DNA from: Balaenoptera acutorostrata
Taxonomy: Eukaryota; Chordata; Mammalia; Artiodactyla; Balaenopteridae
DNA: 64,000 nucleotides
Direction: 5' to 3'
Assembly: GCF_949987535.1 (NCBI RefSeq)
Contig: NC_080067.1
Span: 53,998,405 to 54,062,404 of the forward strand
Position numbers and translations under genes: made by a program. The notes below the pieces were generated by a model that was given only the letters and a program-made list of their open reading frames with translations, had not been told where the DNA came from and searched no databases. Positions 1 through 10,399 of the stretch are shown here, piece after piece (the first letter of the stretch is position 1; every line of letters starts with the position of its first letter).

Positions 1-208
1 CCAGCAGTATGATTCCAGAGTCTGTGCTCTTAATCTGCTACCTCCAAGCGTGACCAAGTGTTGGTCAATGCAACGTGGGAGGAAGTGATGCAGACAGCCT
101 GGTCCTGAAAAAGGAATCTCGTCCCCCACTCTCTCCTCTTTCCCTCAGTCAGGACTTGATGCTGGTGAACACACAGTCGGAGACAACAATCCAGGAGTTG
201 GAGGAGCC

Positions 209-567
209 ACAAAACAAAGGGATGGGGGCTTCCCTGGTGGCGCAGTGGTTGAGAATCTGCCTGCCAATGCAGGGGACACGGGTTCGAGCCCTGGTCTGGG
301 AAGATCCCACATGCCACGGAGCAACTAGGCCTGTGAGCCACAGTTACTGGGCCTGCGCGTCTGGAGCCTCTGCTCCGCAACAAGAGAGGCCGCGATAGTG
401 AGAGGCCCGCGCACCGCGATGAAGAGTGGCCCCCACTTGCCACAACTAGAGAAAGCCCTCGCACAGAAACGAAGACCCAACACAGCCATAAATAAATAAA
501 CAAATAAATAAATAATAAAAATAAAGGAATTCCTTAAAAAAACAAAACAAAACAAAACAAAGGGATG
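209..567 (+). repeat. CHR-2-type tRNA-derived SINE, copy 1, with 16-bp target-site duplication
   Basis: The body starts near 225 with the 'ggcttccctggtggcgcag' head and runs to an A-rich tail. RNA polymerase III boxes inherited from the tRNA ancestor are intact: A box 'tggcgcagtgg' at 238-248 and B box 'ggttcgagccc' at 281-291. A perfect duplication, 'acaaaacaaagggatg', lies at 209-224 and 552-567, the signature of L1-mediated insertion. The tail is odd: a 12-bp palindrome 'aaggaattcctt' at 524-535 separates the (AAAT)n tail from a second A/AAAAC-rich tail. The family is known from cetaceans, so this is the main taxonomic marker. Open frames across it are only translated SINE. Confidence 0.95.
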
Positions 568-1000
568 TGGATCCTTGGCCAACCTCAGAGAGCAAAGTTC
601 CTTCCTCCCCTCAACTGCCTGCTACCTCGTGATGGTGTATGTGAGGGAAATCTGCCTGTACCCTAACTAATACCTATCCACATCCCCACCTCACAAAGAC
701 CCACTTTATGCAGATGTCATACATGAAGGAATATGTGACTATTCCATCCCAGTATCAAGATGAATCTCCTTGATCAGATCCAAACATTTCCTGCAAATGG
801 CCCCAAGATTCCTCTCTACTCTGATGGCTGCTCCCATACTGTTAGCAAGGAGGGTTTCACTTCCAGTTCTATATTTAAATCGTAGTACATAGAAAATTTC
901 TATGGAAGGCAGACGTGAAACAGAACGTAGCTAGAGATATGCAGTCCTTATTCTCAGCACCAACCTAAAGTCATTCCAGAGCAAAGGGCTCATCGGCATG
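568..1000. other. Unassigned unique sequence
   Basis: I see no repeat, exon or RNA gene here. It is A/T-moderate noncoding DNA with frequent stops, ending where an L2 fossil becomes recognisable. Confidence 0.5.
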
Positions 1001-1266
1001 GCCTTCCTCTACCCCTGCATAGAGCAGCATCCGCTACCCACCCCAGCACATGTCCTTCCCCTTCCCAAATATATTTTCCTCAATAGCATTCATCACTACC
1101 TAACATATGTTCATTTCTTTTTTTATTTATAGCCCATCCCATCTGGATGATAATCTCATTGAGGGTGTGACTGTGTCTGCTTTGGTCATCGCTTTACCTC
1201 AAGCTCCAAACAGAACCCGATCTGCAGTAGGTACTCATTAAGCATTGATTGAATAAGTGAATGGAG
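1001..1266 (+). repeat. L2 LINE 3' end fossil
   Basis: The order of segments matches the 3' end of L2: 'cattcatcactacctaacat', a 'tctcattgagggtgtgactg' block corresponding to the usual 'gagggcagggact' stretch, then 'gcagtaggtactcattaag' and a terminal 'attgattgaataagtgaatg'. The copy is heavily diverged, as expected for an element dating from before the placental radiation. The 5' edge is uncertain. Confidence 0.8.
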
Positions 1267-1284
1267 AATGAACAAACTTTGAAC

Positions 1285-1440
1285 AGCTAAACCTATGTGA
1301 CTTTGGGCAAGTTACTTAACCTCTCTGGTTCCCTGATAATAGTATCTAACAGGATTGTTGTGAGAATTGAAAGAGATAATTCCTGTCAAATAGAGCCTAG
1401 CTCCCAGTACATGGTATAGGTCCAATACCATGGTAGGAGT
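1285..1440 (+). repeat. MIR SINE fragment
   Basis: It contains the MIR core, 'gtgactttgggcaagttact' followed by 'taacctctctggttcc', and the downstream 'ggattgttgtgagaattgaa' segment. The tRNA head is missing or too decayed to see. It lies just after the L2 fossil in the same orientation. Confidence 0.85.
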
Positions 1441-2390
1441 AGTGAGTATTATAATGCTCATTATGTACAGGCCTTATGCCATGCAGTATTATTTCATTTA
1501 ATAATAGGCCATGTGTTCAGAACTACCCACCTTCTGGTACCACAACAGGAGTCCTGGTTCATCCATCATACAACTTTTGAATTGTTCTGGTCCTCTTTCT
1601 AGAATTTCCTTTGGAAAGCCAGACTGCAATTTCATGGCTTGGTAGGACAAACCCCAACCCTCTCTAGTGAAATCCAGATCAAGAGTTGCTGGAACTGGTC
1701 TTACCTTTGATAAGGAAAGACAAAACAGTATTTATTTTAGGACTGGTACCATGGCTGGTGTAAGAGTTCCCTGGTTTGGAGTTGTTTGTTTGCTTTTTTG
1801 TAAATATCTCTATTATTTTTTCTTTTGGGTTTAAGATCATCAGTGGCCTTTCATCCACTAATAACCTGAGGAGGGGTCAACTTGCTCCTACTTTTAGGAC
1901 TTTCCTTACAGCCTGCTGCTGCCTCTTTTTGATAGAAGCATCTAGAAAATCTCCTGAATAGTACAAGCAGACTGTGAGGCTGAACTTCACACTCTGCAAC
2001 AAAGCCGTGCCTGACACCCAGCTGCATAGTGAGACCTCTTTCCAAAAAATGAATTGAGCTAGAGTTCTGGGAGTAACAGAAGTATTAAATATGTACACGC
2101 ATTTTTTTCATAAAGGTACCAGCACCACTTTCAAAGGGAAAAATCCACACCCAGGCTCGTGATACTTAAGTAGCTACTTGCATCCAATCTCTCAGAAATT
2201 TATCCTTGCCCATCCTCATGCTTCAAGCCCTCAGCTCTTTCCAATTTTAACATCGACCAAACTAGAAATTATCTAGAAGATAATGAATAAAGGAGTAGAA
2301 GAAGCAGCTACAAATTTGAGTGATGACTATACACAAAAACTATATGCCTTAAATTTGCCATTTCTAAAATTATTTTTAAATCTCACAGTC
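1441..2390. other. Unassigned unique sequence
   Basis: No repeat family or exon was recognised. Short open frames at 1776-2098 on both strands overlap one another, lack any domain signature and look like chance. Confidence 0.5.
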
Positions 2391-2394
2391 CTAA

Positions 2395-2560
2395 GAGTAA
2401 GCTATTATTATGGTTGTCGTTGTTATTCGCATTTTATAGATGGGAAGACTGAGGCTCTGAGAAGCTGCTGTTAGCGTCCGAGGTCCCACAACTAATGAGA
2501 AGTGAAACAAGGATTCTAATGCAGATAATTGTAGCTCCAATACCCACACTCTCTCCACTA
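2395..2560 (-). repeat. MIR SINE fragment, reverse strand
   Basis: Reading this strand, 'cattttatagatgggaagac', 'tgaggctctgagaag' and 'gtcccacaactaatgagaag' match the reverse complement of the MIR core ('cattttacagatgaggaaac...'). It is diverged and partial. Confidence 0.8.
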
Positions 2561-3300
2561 GATCTTCCAACTTTGGGCCCCTTATAATTGCTATGTGCAG
2601 GACAGTTCAGGCAAATATTTCTGGAGACCTCAATATGAAGGATATAAAACAACTGCTCAAACTTTACCCTAACCAGGAGAATTATTTCCCCATGGGCCAC
2701 CCTCTGGGATAAATTGTATGAGTCCAGGATTCATCCAGCAAATAGGCCTGCAGTTAAAATTTCTTTCTGCAGAATGTTGGGGAACCCTGTTTGCACCTCT
2801 AACTTAGGTATTACTGTTAGAAATGTCTTAAGAGTGAGTTTCTCTTTGTGTTTCCTCATCTACGGGATGGACATTTTAGAACAGGTCAAAAACAAACATT
2901 GTTGCCTCACCTTGACCCTCCATATGCACGTCTTCCGGTTATATCCAGACCCGAACGGATGAAATCAGGGAGATAAGTAGATGCAACCTGAGGCTTCCTA
3001 ATCTCATAAGTACCTTTTGTTGACAAAAGAGTTTTGCTAAGTGAGGTTTTCCCCTCATAGGGCCTGTCAATATGCTATTACTGATAGATGAAAGCTAGTC
3101 TATTCCAGGTCTGGACAATTTTGAGCCTCATCCCCTAACTCTGGTTTAATACAGAGCGCTAGAAAACAGGCCCCAAAATGGGCATCTTAGCTATATTGAT
3201 GTAGTATATTCAGTGGAACGTTTTTTTAAAAACCTACACAAAGAATTACCAAATTCAAATCCTGTCACAAATGTCTTTTTTTTTTACATTAAAAAGAAAC
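2561..3300. other. Unassigned unique sequence
   Basis: I recognise no repeat or gene. Small open frames at 2714-2962 (+) and 2434-2700 (-) have no domain content. The stretch ends in a short poly-T and A-rich region into which a SINE inserted. Confidence 0.5.
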
Positions 3301-3302
3301 TC

Positions 3303-3634
3303 AAAAATAAAGCTTGAGGGCTTCCCTGGTGGCGCAGTGGTTGAGAATCCGCCTGCCAATGCAGGGGACACGGGTTCAAGCCCTGGTTTGGGAAGATCCC
3401 ACATGCCGCGGAGCAACTAGGCCCGTGAGCCACAACTACTGAGCCTGCACGTCTGGAGCCTGTGCTCCGCAACAAGAGAGGCCACGATAGTGAGAGGCCC
3501 GCGCACCGCGATGAAGAGTGGCCCCCACTTGCCGCAACTAGAGAAAGCCCTCGCACAGAAACGAAGACCCAACACAGCCAAAAATAAATTTAAAAAATAA
3601 ATAAATAAATAAAATATTAAAAATAAAGCTTGAG
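3303..3634 (+). repeat. CHR-2-type SINE, copy 2, with 16-bp target-site duplication
   Basis: A full-length copy runs from about 3319 to 3618. The A box 'tggcgcagtgg' at 3330-3340 is intact. The B box reads 'ggttcaagccc' at 3373-3383, a CpG-decay change from ggttcgagccc. Perfect duplications 'aaaaataaagcttgag' lie at 3303-3318 and 3619-3634. It is only slightly diverged from copies 1 and 4, so these insertions are of similar, fairly recent age. Confidence 0.95.
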
Positions 3635-3754
3635 TGCAAAGATGTCCTAGGCATGGCTGACAGGACTAATAATAATATTTAAGGACATAATTGTTACAGA
3701 CCTATTTCCATCAGTTTTGTGGTCCTAGAACAATTATCCCAAACTTTGTACAAG

Positions 3755-3985
3755 TATATCCTACCAGAGGCTCTCAACTGTGGCTGCACATTTGTATTAC
3801 CTAGGGAGCTTTTTTTTAAATAATGATACCTGGAGCGCACCCCACCCGCCAGAAATTCCAATTTAATTGGTCTAAGGTGGGGTCTGGCACCACTACCGGT
3901 GTAAAAGCATCCCAGATGATTTTCTTGTGTGACCAGGGCTGGGAACTACCAATCCAGACAATTCCCCACTGAGATGCAGTAATTC
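3755..3985 (+). mobile_element. MER5A-like hAT-Charlie nonautonomous DNA transposon
   Basis: Segments occur in the order of the MER5A consensus as I remember it: 'gaggctctcaactgtggctg', 'acctagggagctt', 'gcgcaccccacccgccagaa', 'ttggtctaaggtggggtctg' and a closing 'gctgggaactacc'. It is a short internally deleted element with no transposase. Divergence is high, and the family call is from memory. Confidence 0.72.
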
Positions 3986-3999
3986 CTCTGTCCCTAACT

Positions 4000-4335
4000 C
4001 ATAGTTGTAACTGCCTCCGGCTGAATAACACTTCAGATGAATCACTTACTGCCAAATTTGTTTCTCATTTATTCTAACTGCTGTATTCAATCCTTGTCTG
4101 ATTATTCACTTAATCTCTTCTGATTCAACTCAAAGTGTAATTTTTTTATGACAACCCCAAATTCTCTCAACACTCTGACACATTAGTTCAATGAATAATC
4201 CCTTAAAACATCACACGAGCCTTTTTGTTCATAAACAGTAGGTTAGAGAGATTCGGGATTCGCTTCTGGTGTGATGCGTTAGGCGAGATACTATCAGTTC
4301 TCTACCCTAAACCTGCAGAGCGGACAGGTTGTAAT
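4000..4335. other. Unassigned sequence
   Basis: I see nothing recognisable between the MER5A-like element and the next MIR. Stops are frequent in all frames. Confidence 0.45.
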
Positions 4336-4339
4336 ATTT

Positions 4340-4500
4340 AATGTCACTGCAGTCCTCAGAAAGACTGTCGTATACGCAATCTGCCCTGGAATTCCAATTC
4401 TGCTGTCAACTGGCTGTGCAACTTTTGGCAAATCGTGATCCCTCTCTGAACCTAGGCTCACTCATCTATAGAGCAATGGGAGAAATCAGAGTTGTTGAGT
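4340..4500 (+). repeat. MIR SINE fragment
   Basis: 'ctggctgtgcaacttttggc' followed by 'aatcgtgatccctctctgaa' and 'ctcactcatctatagagcaa' follows the MIR core (tgtgaccttgggcaagtcac, then cctctctgagcctcagtttcc). The 60-codon open frame across it is a by-product. Confidence 0.75.
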
Positions 4501-4990
4501 CTAGGATTCTCTCTCAGTGTTGAAGAAGTTCTATATCTAATTTTAAACTGGTGAGCAACTAACTGCTGGTGGGCGCAGTGACGTTAATTAATTGGTGGTG
4601 TTTAAAATTCAAATGCTATTTCTCTCACTACCCCAGCGAAAGAGCCCTGTTCAGTTTTTGGCCAAAGCAAGAGAACAGAGTTCCTATTAAAATGGAACTT
4701 ACGTTTTATAACCAGGAAAGAGTAGCTATGGCTACTCCTTTGAAACAGACAAGTACACTCCATAAATGTACTTATACTGTGGAGAAAATGCAAGTCTGGT
4801 AAATTAGACATTTATCTCAATTTACATTTTCACTGAAGGAAATACTTTATGGGTAGACTCACAAAACCCCAAAAATGGAGAACACCTTGAAGAACCACTT
4901 CATTTATTCCTCTATAACTACTTCATTTATTCTATACGTTCCTCTATATACACGTAAAACTATACTGCTCAGGAAAGAAGTATAGTATAG
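4501..4990. other. Unassigned unique sequence
   Basis: No repeat or exon was recognised. Overlapping short frames on both strands at 4569-4811 have no domain features. Confidence 0.5.
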
Positions 4991-5222
4991 CTCTCTGTTC
5001 TTTTTTTTTTTAATTGAAATATATTTGATTTACAATATTTTGTTAGTTTCAGGTGTTCAGCAAAGTGATTCAGTTTTATATAAATATATATATATGCCTT
5101 TTTTCGATGCTTTTCCATTATAGTTTATTACAAGATACTGAATATAGTTCCCTGTGCTATACAGTAAATCCTTGTTGTTTGTCTGTTTTATATATGGTAC
5201 TGTGCATAACTCTCTGTTCTTT
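4991..5222 (-). mobile_element. Short 5'-truncated L1 insertion, reverse strand, with 13-bp target-site duplication
   Basis: The insert reads as L1 3' end on the minus strand: a poly-T run from 5001, 'tgatttacaatattttgtta', 'caaagtgattcagtttta', 'gaatatagttccctgtgcta' and 'tccttgttgtttgtctgttt'. The perfect duplications 'ctctctgttcttt' lie at 4991-5003 and 5210-5222, leaving an insert of about 206 bp. This is a typical 5'-truncated copy with no coding capacity. Confidence 0.9.
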
Positions 5223-5279
5223 AAATCTATTAATAGACATATTTTAACAATCCCTCTTGATCCATGGCCCCATTGTTGA

Positions 5280-5435
5280 GTAATCTTAACTTAAACCTAT
5301 CAAATTCTGATTGTGCTAGTCTCTTCTCACAGATACCTGTGATTCATTTGCTTCTACATCTTCAAAAGATTTCTTGATACTAAATAGCCCTGATTCCTTT
5401 AGCCCTTCCCCATAAGATCTCAGCTTCTAAAATTC
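5280..5435. other. Unassigned short stretch before the L2 tract
   Basis: No clear family match. It could be the diverged 5' extension of the following L2. Confidence 0.4.
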
Positions 5436-5439
5436 CCAT

Positions 5440-6365
5440 TGAACTTCCATCATGCTCCACAAATTCTCAACACATGCTTTATGCTGTGGAGTCTCCTCTG
5501 AGCTCCAGCTCAACTGCCTGTTAGATATCTCCTCCTGGGCATCAAATTAAACATGTTCCCACTGGGCTGGTCCTCTTCCAGTGATTTTTTTTTTTAATAT
5601 TCATAAATGGCACCACCATCCACCCATGTGCAGGAGGCAGAAAATCAACTCTACATCTCCTTCACCCTAATTCCGTAATCAAATACTCACCAAGATTTTG
5701 CTCTCTAAAAATGTTGTGAATTCAGCCATTTCTCTCTATTTCCATTATCCCCAGTCCAAAGAGCCATCCATTCTCTTCTGGATACTGTAAGAGCCCCCAA
5801 CGGGTCTTCCCCCCCAGATCCATTCTCTATACAGCAGCCAGAGTGCTCTCTTAAAAACATACCAGATCATAGAATTTTCTGGCATGAAACCCATCAGTGA
5901 CTCCTCAGGGCTCTCAGAATAAATACCCGCATCCTCAGTAAGGCCTTCAAGGTCCTGCACAACCAGACCCTCTCCCCACCAGCCTCACTAGTCACATACT
6001 GAGCCGCTCTCCCTCTCACCTTCAGCTCCTTCTTCATTCTTCAGCTTCCTTCTTACTTTAGAGCTTTGCACATACTGTTCCCTCTGCTGGGAATGCTCTC
6101 CATCATCCCCACATCCTTCAGAGCTCACCTTGCTCACCTCCCAGGCTGTTTCTGCTCTTTCCATTACACTCTCACCCAGCACTCACCCTGCACTTGTCCT
6201 GCATTTCCCATACCAAGTCTCTTAGCATGCTTATAATTATTTGATTATGCTGTTAATATTTCATATCTAGAGACCATGTCTGCCTTGTTCACTGCTCTAT
6301 CACCAAGCGGCTTGCACATAGTAGGCATTTTATGCTCTAACAACATTCTAGTAAATGGTTGACTT
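5440..6365 (+). repeat. L2 LINE, about 0.9 kb of the ORF2 3' part and 3' end
   Basis: Landmarks of the L2 reverse-transcriptase C-terminal region and 3' end occur in order: 'gttagatatctcctcctggg', 'cagcagccagagtgctctct', 'gacctcct'-like 'gtgactcctcagggctctca', 'aaggccttcaaggtcctgca', 'gctttgcacatactgttccc', 'tctgctgggaatgctctcca' and the terminal 'gcacatagtaggcattttat'. A T-rich patch at 5585-5597 interrupts it. Many frames are broken, so it encodes nothing. Confidence 0.88.
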
Positions 6366-6399
6366 CTCCTATTGTAAATTAGCTTATCCCCACCACTCA

Positions 6400-7435
6400 T
6401 TTCCTCTTCTCCCTTCACTGGCAAATTTCCTTAAAGACTGGTCTTTCCTATCTGCCTCAGCTCCACCCCCATTCACTTCCCAACCCACTAAAATTTGGAG
6501 TCCTCAGGCACCACTCCAGTAAAACTGTTAGTGCCAAAGTTCGCCAATCAAAGCTCATGATGTTATGGGCTTTTTCTAGATTTACTCCTACTAAACATTT
6601 CTGTGACATTTGACACTATGGACAATTCCCTCCTGTTTCCTCTATGCAGAAAATGTAATGAGTAGCTCCTCTGCTCCCGGCCCTGTGATTAGAACAGGGT
6701 CCTCTCTCACGTTGAGCCCAGTGAGAGAGTCAAATCAATGATCACAAATATGCAAGTACAGCTCTGTAAGTGCTACGCAGAAAAAACAAAGAGCCAGAAG
6801 AGTGTAAAAGGCAGAGACTCTGAAATTGCCCTCCTATTTCCCCCTGACTGTGCTCTTTCTGCTTCCACAGCTGAGTTCTCCTCCAAGTGTCCCACAAACG
6901 CCTGCATGCCAGGGTTCCTTCCTTATCACACTGCCTTTCTCATGCACACTCTCTTCCTGTGCTTGGGGCCAAGAACTCCCAAATCTGTATCTTCAGGCTT
7001 CATTTTCCAAGCACCTCTTGGATATCTCCTGGATGTTCCCTAGGCACCTAAAACGGTGCATTCCGGAACAAATTCAATGTCTTTACCCAGCCCTTCTTCT
7101 GCTGTTTCCTCTCTCACAAGTCACCTAAACCCCACAGCAATCAGGGAGTTGTCACAATTCTGCCTTCTAAGCATCTTGTAATTTAACCTGTTCTCCATAC
7201 CCAGTGCCACTACTTTTGATCAGACATTCATCATCTTTCTCCTGCATTACTGCTGTGGCCTCCTCCCTGGACCCTCGTCTCCAAGCTCCCCCTATTCTGC
7301 TCATTCGCTCTGCTGCCACCCACATTTAATGTGGTCATGTCGTTGCCCTGTTTAAAAGCCTCCAGTGCCTTTAAGATATAGTCCACATTTATTAGCTTCA
7401 TAATCAGATCCTGCCTACCTCTCCTGTCTTATTCT
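6400..7435 (+). repeat. Second L2 LINE copy, more 5' part of ORF2
   Basis: 'gacatttgacactatggaca', 'caagaactcccaaatctgta', 'cttggatatctcctggatgt', 'ctgctgtggcctcctccctg', 'gtggtcatgtcgttgccctg' and 'aaaagcctccagtgccttta' are L2 ORF2 landmarks in their expected order. They begin further upstream in the element than the copy at 5440-6365, so two L2 insertions lie head to tail. Open frames such as 6738-7128 are remnants. Confidence 0.82.
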
Positions 7436-7439
7436 TTTT

Positions 7440-7545
7440 CCATTCATTCATCCCACAAATATGCACTGAACACCTAGTATGTATCAGGCACTATTTTAGG
7501 CACTGGTGATAAAGCAGAAAACACTGCTATGTCTTTACCAAGCCC
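7440..7545 (-). repeat. L2 3' end fragment, reverse strand
   Basis: 'cattcattcatcccacaaat', 'gaacacctagtatgtatcag', 'gcactattttaggcactggt' is the reverse complement of the L2 3' terminus. It interrupts the forward L2 tract, which continues on the other side of the microsatellite. Confidence 0.85.
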
Positions 7546-7558
7546 CACACCCAGGTGC

Positions 7559-7560
7559 TA

Positions 7561-7604
<44 letters not shown>

Positions 7605-7616
7605 GCACGCCCGCAT

Positions 7617-7655
<39 letters not shown>
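7559..7655. repeat. Compound (CA)n-(TC)n-(CA)n microsatellite
   Basis: (CA) units occupy 7559-7570, an uninterrupted (TC) run 7571-7602 and a second (CA) run 7619-7655. Open frames at 7529-7942 owe their length to this low-complexity sequence. Confidence 0.97.
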
Positions 7656-7659
<4 letters not shown>

Positions 7660-7660
<1 letters not shown>

Positions 7661-8035
7661 CTGGTTTCCACCAACTTGAAATCTCTCATCATTTTCTACA
7701 TGACCCATGTTCTTTTAGCCTTTCATATAATACCTCCAGTGGCTGAAAGACTCTTTTCCTTCCTCTCAGACATATTTGCACTCCCCATAGACTCAACACT
7801 CACATTTAACCTCCATGAAGCCTGCAGGAATTCCTCAGGCAGATTTAGACATACTGCCTTCTTTCCAAGTCAGACCGCTTTGAACACACATCTTTCACAT
7901 GTACTTCTTTTTTACATGCCTGTCTCCATCATTAAACACTGAGTTCTTTGAGAGTGGGGTCCCATCTCCTTCCAGGGCATAGCTTCAACAAATTTTTACT
8001 AATCATACAAATTGAAAAATAAATGAACAAATATG
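7660..8035 (+). repeat. Continuation of the second L2 copy to its 3' end
   Basis: 'ccagtggctgaaagactctt', 'acatatttgcactccccata', 'tgaagcctgcaggaattcct' and 'actgagttctttgagagtgg' read as the L2 3' ORF and 3' UTR after the interruption. It ends in 'tgaaaaataaatgaac'. Confidence 0.65.
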
Positions 8036-8054
8036 TTCCACTACGTCTTTTAGA

Positions 8055-8223
8055 GAAACAGTCCACAAACTGTACCGTGCACTAGAATTCACTGGGCATC
8101 TTGTTTAAATGCCAATTCAGATGCAGTAGTTCTGGGGTGAGGCCTGAGACTCTGCATTTCTAACACACTCCCAGGGGATGCTGATGCAGCCAGACCAAGG
8201 GCCACACTTTGAGGAGCAAGGCT
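8055..8223 (+). mobile_element. MER5A-like hAT-Charlie element
   Basis: It closely follows the ~189-bp MER5A consensus: 'cagatgcagtagttctgggg', 'gaggcctgagactctgcatt', 'tctaacacactcccagggga', 'tgctgatgcagccagaccaa' and 'gggccacactttgaggagca'. It is nonautonomous and has no open frame. Confidence 0.85.
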
Positions 8224-9300
8224 TTAGGAGGTCGTGATCACAAACCCCAGAAAGTGAGGTTGATTGAGAACCATTTTGTGGAAATTAAACAAACAAACAG
8301 ACAAACAAATGATAGTTCTACTCCACATCTTGTCAATCACATCTGCATGATACCCTGACAGCAACCAACTTCCTGAAATACTGGAGGGAAACGGCATGGC
8401 CATTGCCGTATTGCCATAACCCTTCCCTAGTTGAACAGCCCACTCCATGCTCTCCAGATCCTCTGAGAAGCCCTCACCCAGCTGGTTCACCAGCTTCCGC
8501 TTGTTGCAAAAATCCAAGCGTGTCTTTGTCTCCAACTCTGCAGATGGCTCCAGTGTGTCCCCTTGTCGCCTCTACTTTGTCTCCAACTCTGCAGATGGCT
8601 CCAGTGTGTCCCCTTGTCGCCTCTAGCGTGGACAGAGACCCCCGTACTTCCCTGCCAAGGGTCGGTGGCACGGGACGGTGCGGTCCCTCTTGCACTCTCC
8701 CTGTTCTAAGGCAACAGCCCTGGCTGCCATTCAGGGCATCACTTTTCAAGCTGTCCTGCCTCATTGACAGAAGGCTTGGCACTGGCTGGCTGCTCTGAGG
8801 CCAGCTCACCTCTCCTCCTCCCAGCGTCCTCCGCACTCTACCGGGAGCCTGCACGGACTCACAGGGGCCACCTGAAAGGTGATCCAAGTTTTAATATAAA
8901 ATTTTCCTACCCTCAGAATTCTGAGATGCTACTGGGATTTATAAGTTGTTTCAAGGCTGTTTTCAAGACAAACCTATGGTATTTACGGAGATATATGGGC
9001 CTGTGTAAGCGCTGTGTGGTTCTTTATAGAAGGTGCAGTATAAATGTTCTTGTATTACTAGGAGGATTATATAAAAGATGTTAAAACATGTTTTGACCAA
9101 CCAGTGGTATGGCCACAGAATATAATGTATCCATTGTCAAGAGATCCCCACCAGAGACCTCTGAAATCATACATTGATTGAGTCGTGCTGGACTTGAAAC
9201 ACATTGAACATTTTCCAAATGGTAAAATATAAAATATACTCTTTCTTTTTTTTAGTATTTACCAGTTAAACACTAAAGTACTGTAGCTGGCTGAACTTTC
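8224..9300. other. Unassigned tract, GC-richer in its middle, with an open frame on each strand
   Basis: There is no recognisable repeat apart from the 51-bp tandem duplication at 8524-8625. Two long overlapping frames, 8403-8798 (+) and 8474-8887 (-), exist mainly because the duplicated unit is a multiple of three and the region is GC-richer. Neither shows a domain, signal peptide or homology I recognise, so I do not call a gene. Confidence 0.5.
8524..8625. repeat. Perfect 51-bp tandem duplication (two copies)
   Basis: The unit starts 'ctttgtctccaactctgcag' and ends 'cttgtcgcctcta'. Copy 1 is 8524-8574 and copy 2 is 8575-8625, with no mismatch. The lack of divergence makes it a young duplication or an assembly duplication. 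Confidence 0.97.
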
Positions 9301-10330
9301 ACAGCAGTTTTTGTTCTACTTTTCCAAAAGCAGCCCAAAAGGGATTGTTTTCTTTTAATGCTTTGTTTTGTCTCTAAGAAAAAAAGAACCAACTTATTTT
9401 GAGCATTCTACTCCCCCCACCCCCGTCTATGCAATAACATCATAATGGCAGAATAATCGCTGTAAACAATGCCCTAGGGATTTAGTTGGCTACAGCAGGG
9501 GACTCTAAAAGCCAATTTCAGTGCTTTTCTTAACTACATCATTGCATTTTTGTCTGCAAGTGGATAAGAAGAGTCTCCTTTTAGAGCAGGTTGATGGAAA
9601 GTGCTAATTGTTGACACATTAGCTAATTGTTATGATTAGCCTCTGACTTTTTTTTAATTCTCAAAGTCAAGATCTCAACTGTGAAGTATGAAGATGCTTT
9701 ATTACAACAATGCTATGAAAACATTCAAACAATGAGGGGCTAATCTTCAGAAGCGTTTCAATCCAGTGGCCTCTAGACAGCCCTGCCTTTAAAGAATAGA
9801 CAACCATCAGGAAAAAAAAAATATCCTGTTGCACCCACTCAGTATTTCAGACATAAGTGTTCTGGGTTATCATTAATGATCTGCGTTTACAAATTCACTA
9901 TGTCTTTGGAAAGTTGAAGTAACTCCAAACCAAGTAAACCACATGCAAGCTGTAATGGTCTACAGACAATTGAGGCAGCTTGGAATCCACGATAATATGA
10001 ACCTGTAAAGTACCAGACTTAGATGTTTCTCAGTTTTCTAAAAATCAACAAGGGATATTTGAAACTGGGGTCATTCTCAGCTATAGTTCAACCTGGAAAA
10101 ACAACTAGGCATGAGTACTAAAATGTATGTGTTCTTTAATATTTAAAGAAAAGGAGGGAGAGGAAACCAAGCAAAGAAAGTAGCAAGAAACCAAATTGCA
10201 GGGTTCAATTCTTGGCTCTGGCCATTGAATGAGTCATTATTCTGTGCCTCATCCAGCTGACTTGTAAATGCAAGCAAATATTTACTATTTACTATAGGAA
10301 TAACCTGGCTTCATATAAAAATATTATTTG
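9301..10330. promoter_or_regulatory. Repeat-poor, conserved-element-like tract with homeodomain-type sites
   Basis: No interspersed repeat is visible over about 1 kb in an otherwise repeat-dense region. TAATTG cores occur at 9605-9610 and 9624-9629 inside a 10-bp direct repeat 'gctaattgtt' (9603-9612 and 9622-9631), followed by 'tgattagc' at 9633-9640. This is the composition of a vertebrate developmental enhancer. Conservation cannot be shown from one sequence, so function is inference. Confidence 0.4.
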
Positions 10331-10399
10331 ACTGAATTTCAATTTTTAAAATTCAGACACATCTTAAGATCAATGCACAATTCTATCATGATAAAATGT

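Noticed and set aside
238..291. tRNA gene suggested by A and B boxes
   Set aside because: The boxes belong to the tRNA-derived head of the SINE. The cloverleaf is not kept and an A-rich retroposon tail follows.
30..582. Open frames of up to 157 codons on both strands
   Set aside because: They are translations of CHR-2 SINE copy 1. The same peptides recur at 3284-3556, 26154-26440, 36221-36629 and 63474-63752, wherever a CHR SINE sits.
7529..7942. 137-codon frame rich in His-Thr and Ser-Leu
   Set aside because: Its length comes from the (TC)n and (CA)n microsatellite inside an L2 fossil.
8403..8887. Overlapping 131- and 137-codon frames on opposite strands
   Set aside because: No domain or homology I recognise. 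Length is helped by a 51-bp in-frame duplication and higher GC, and no splice or promoter context supports a gene.
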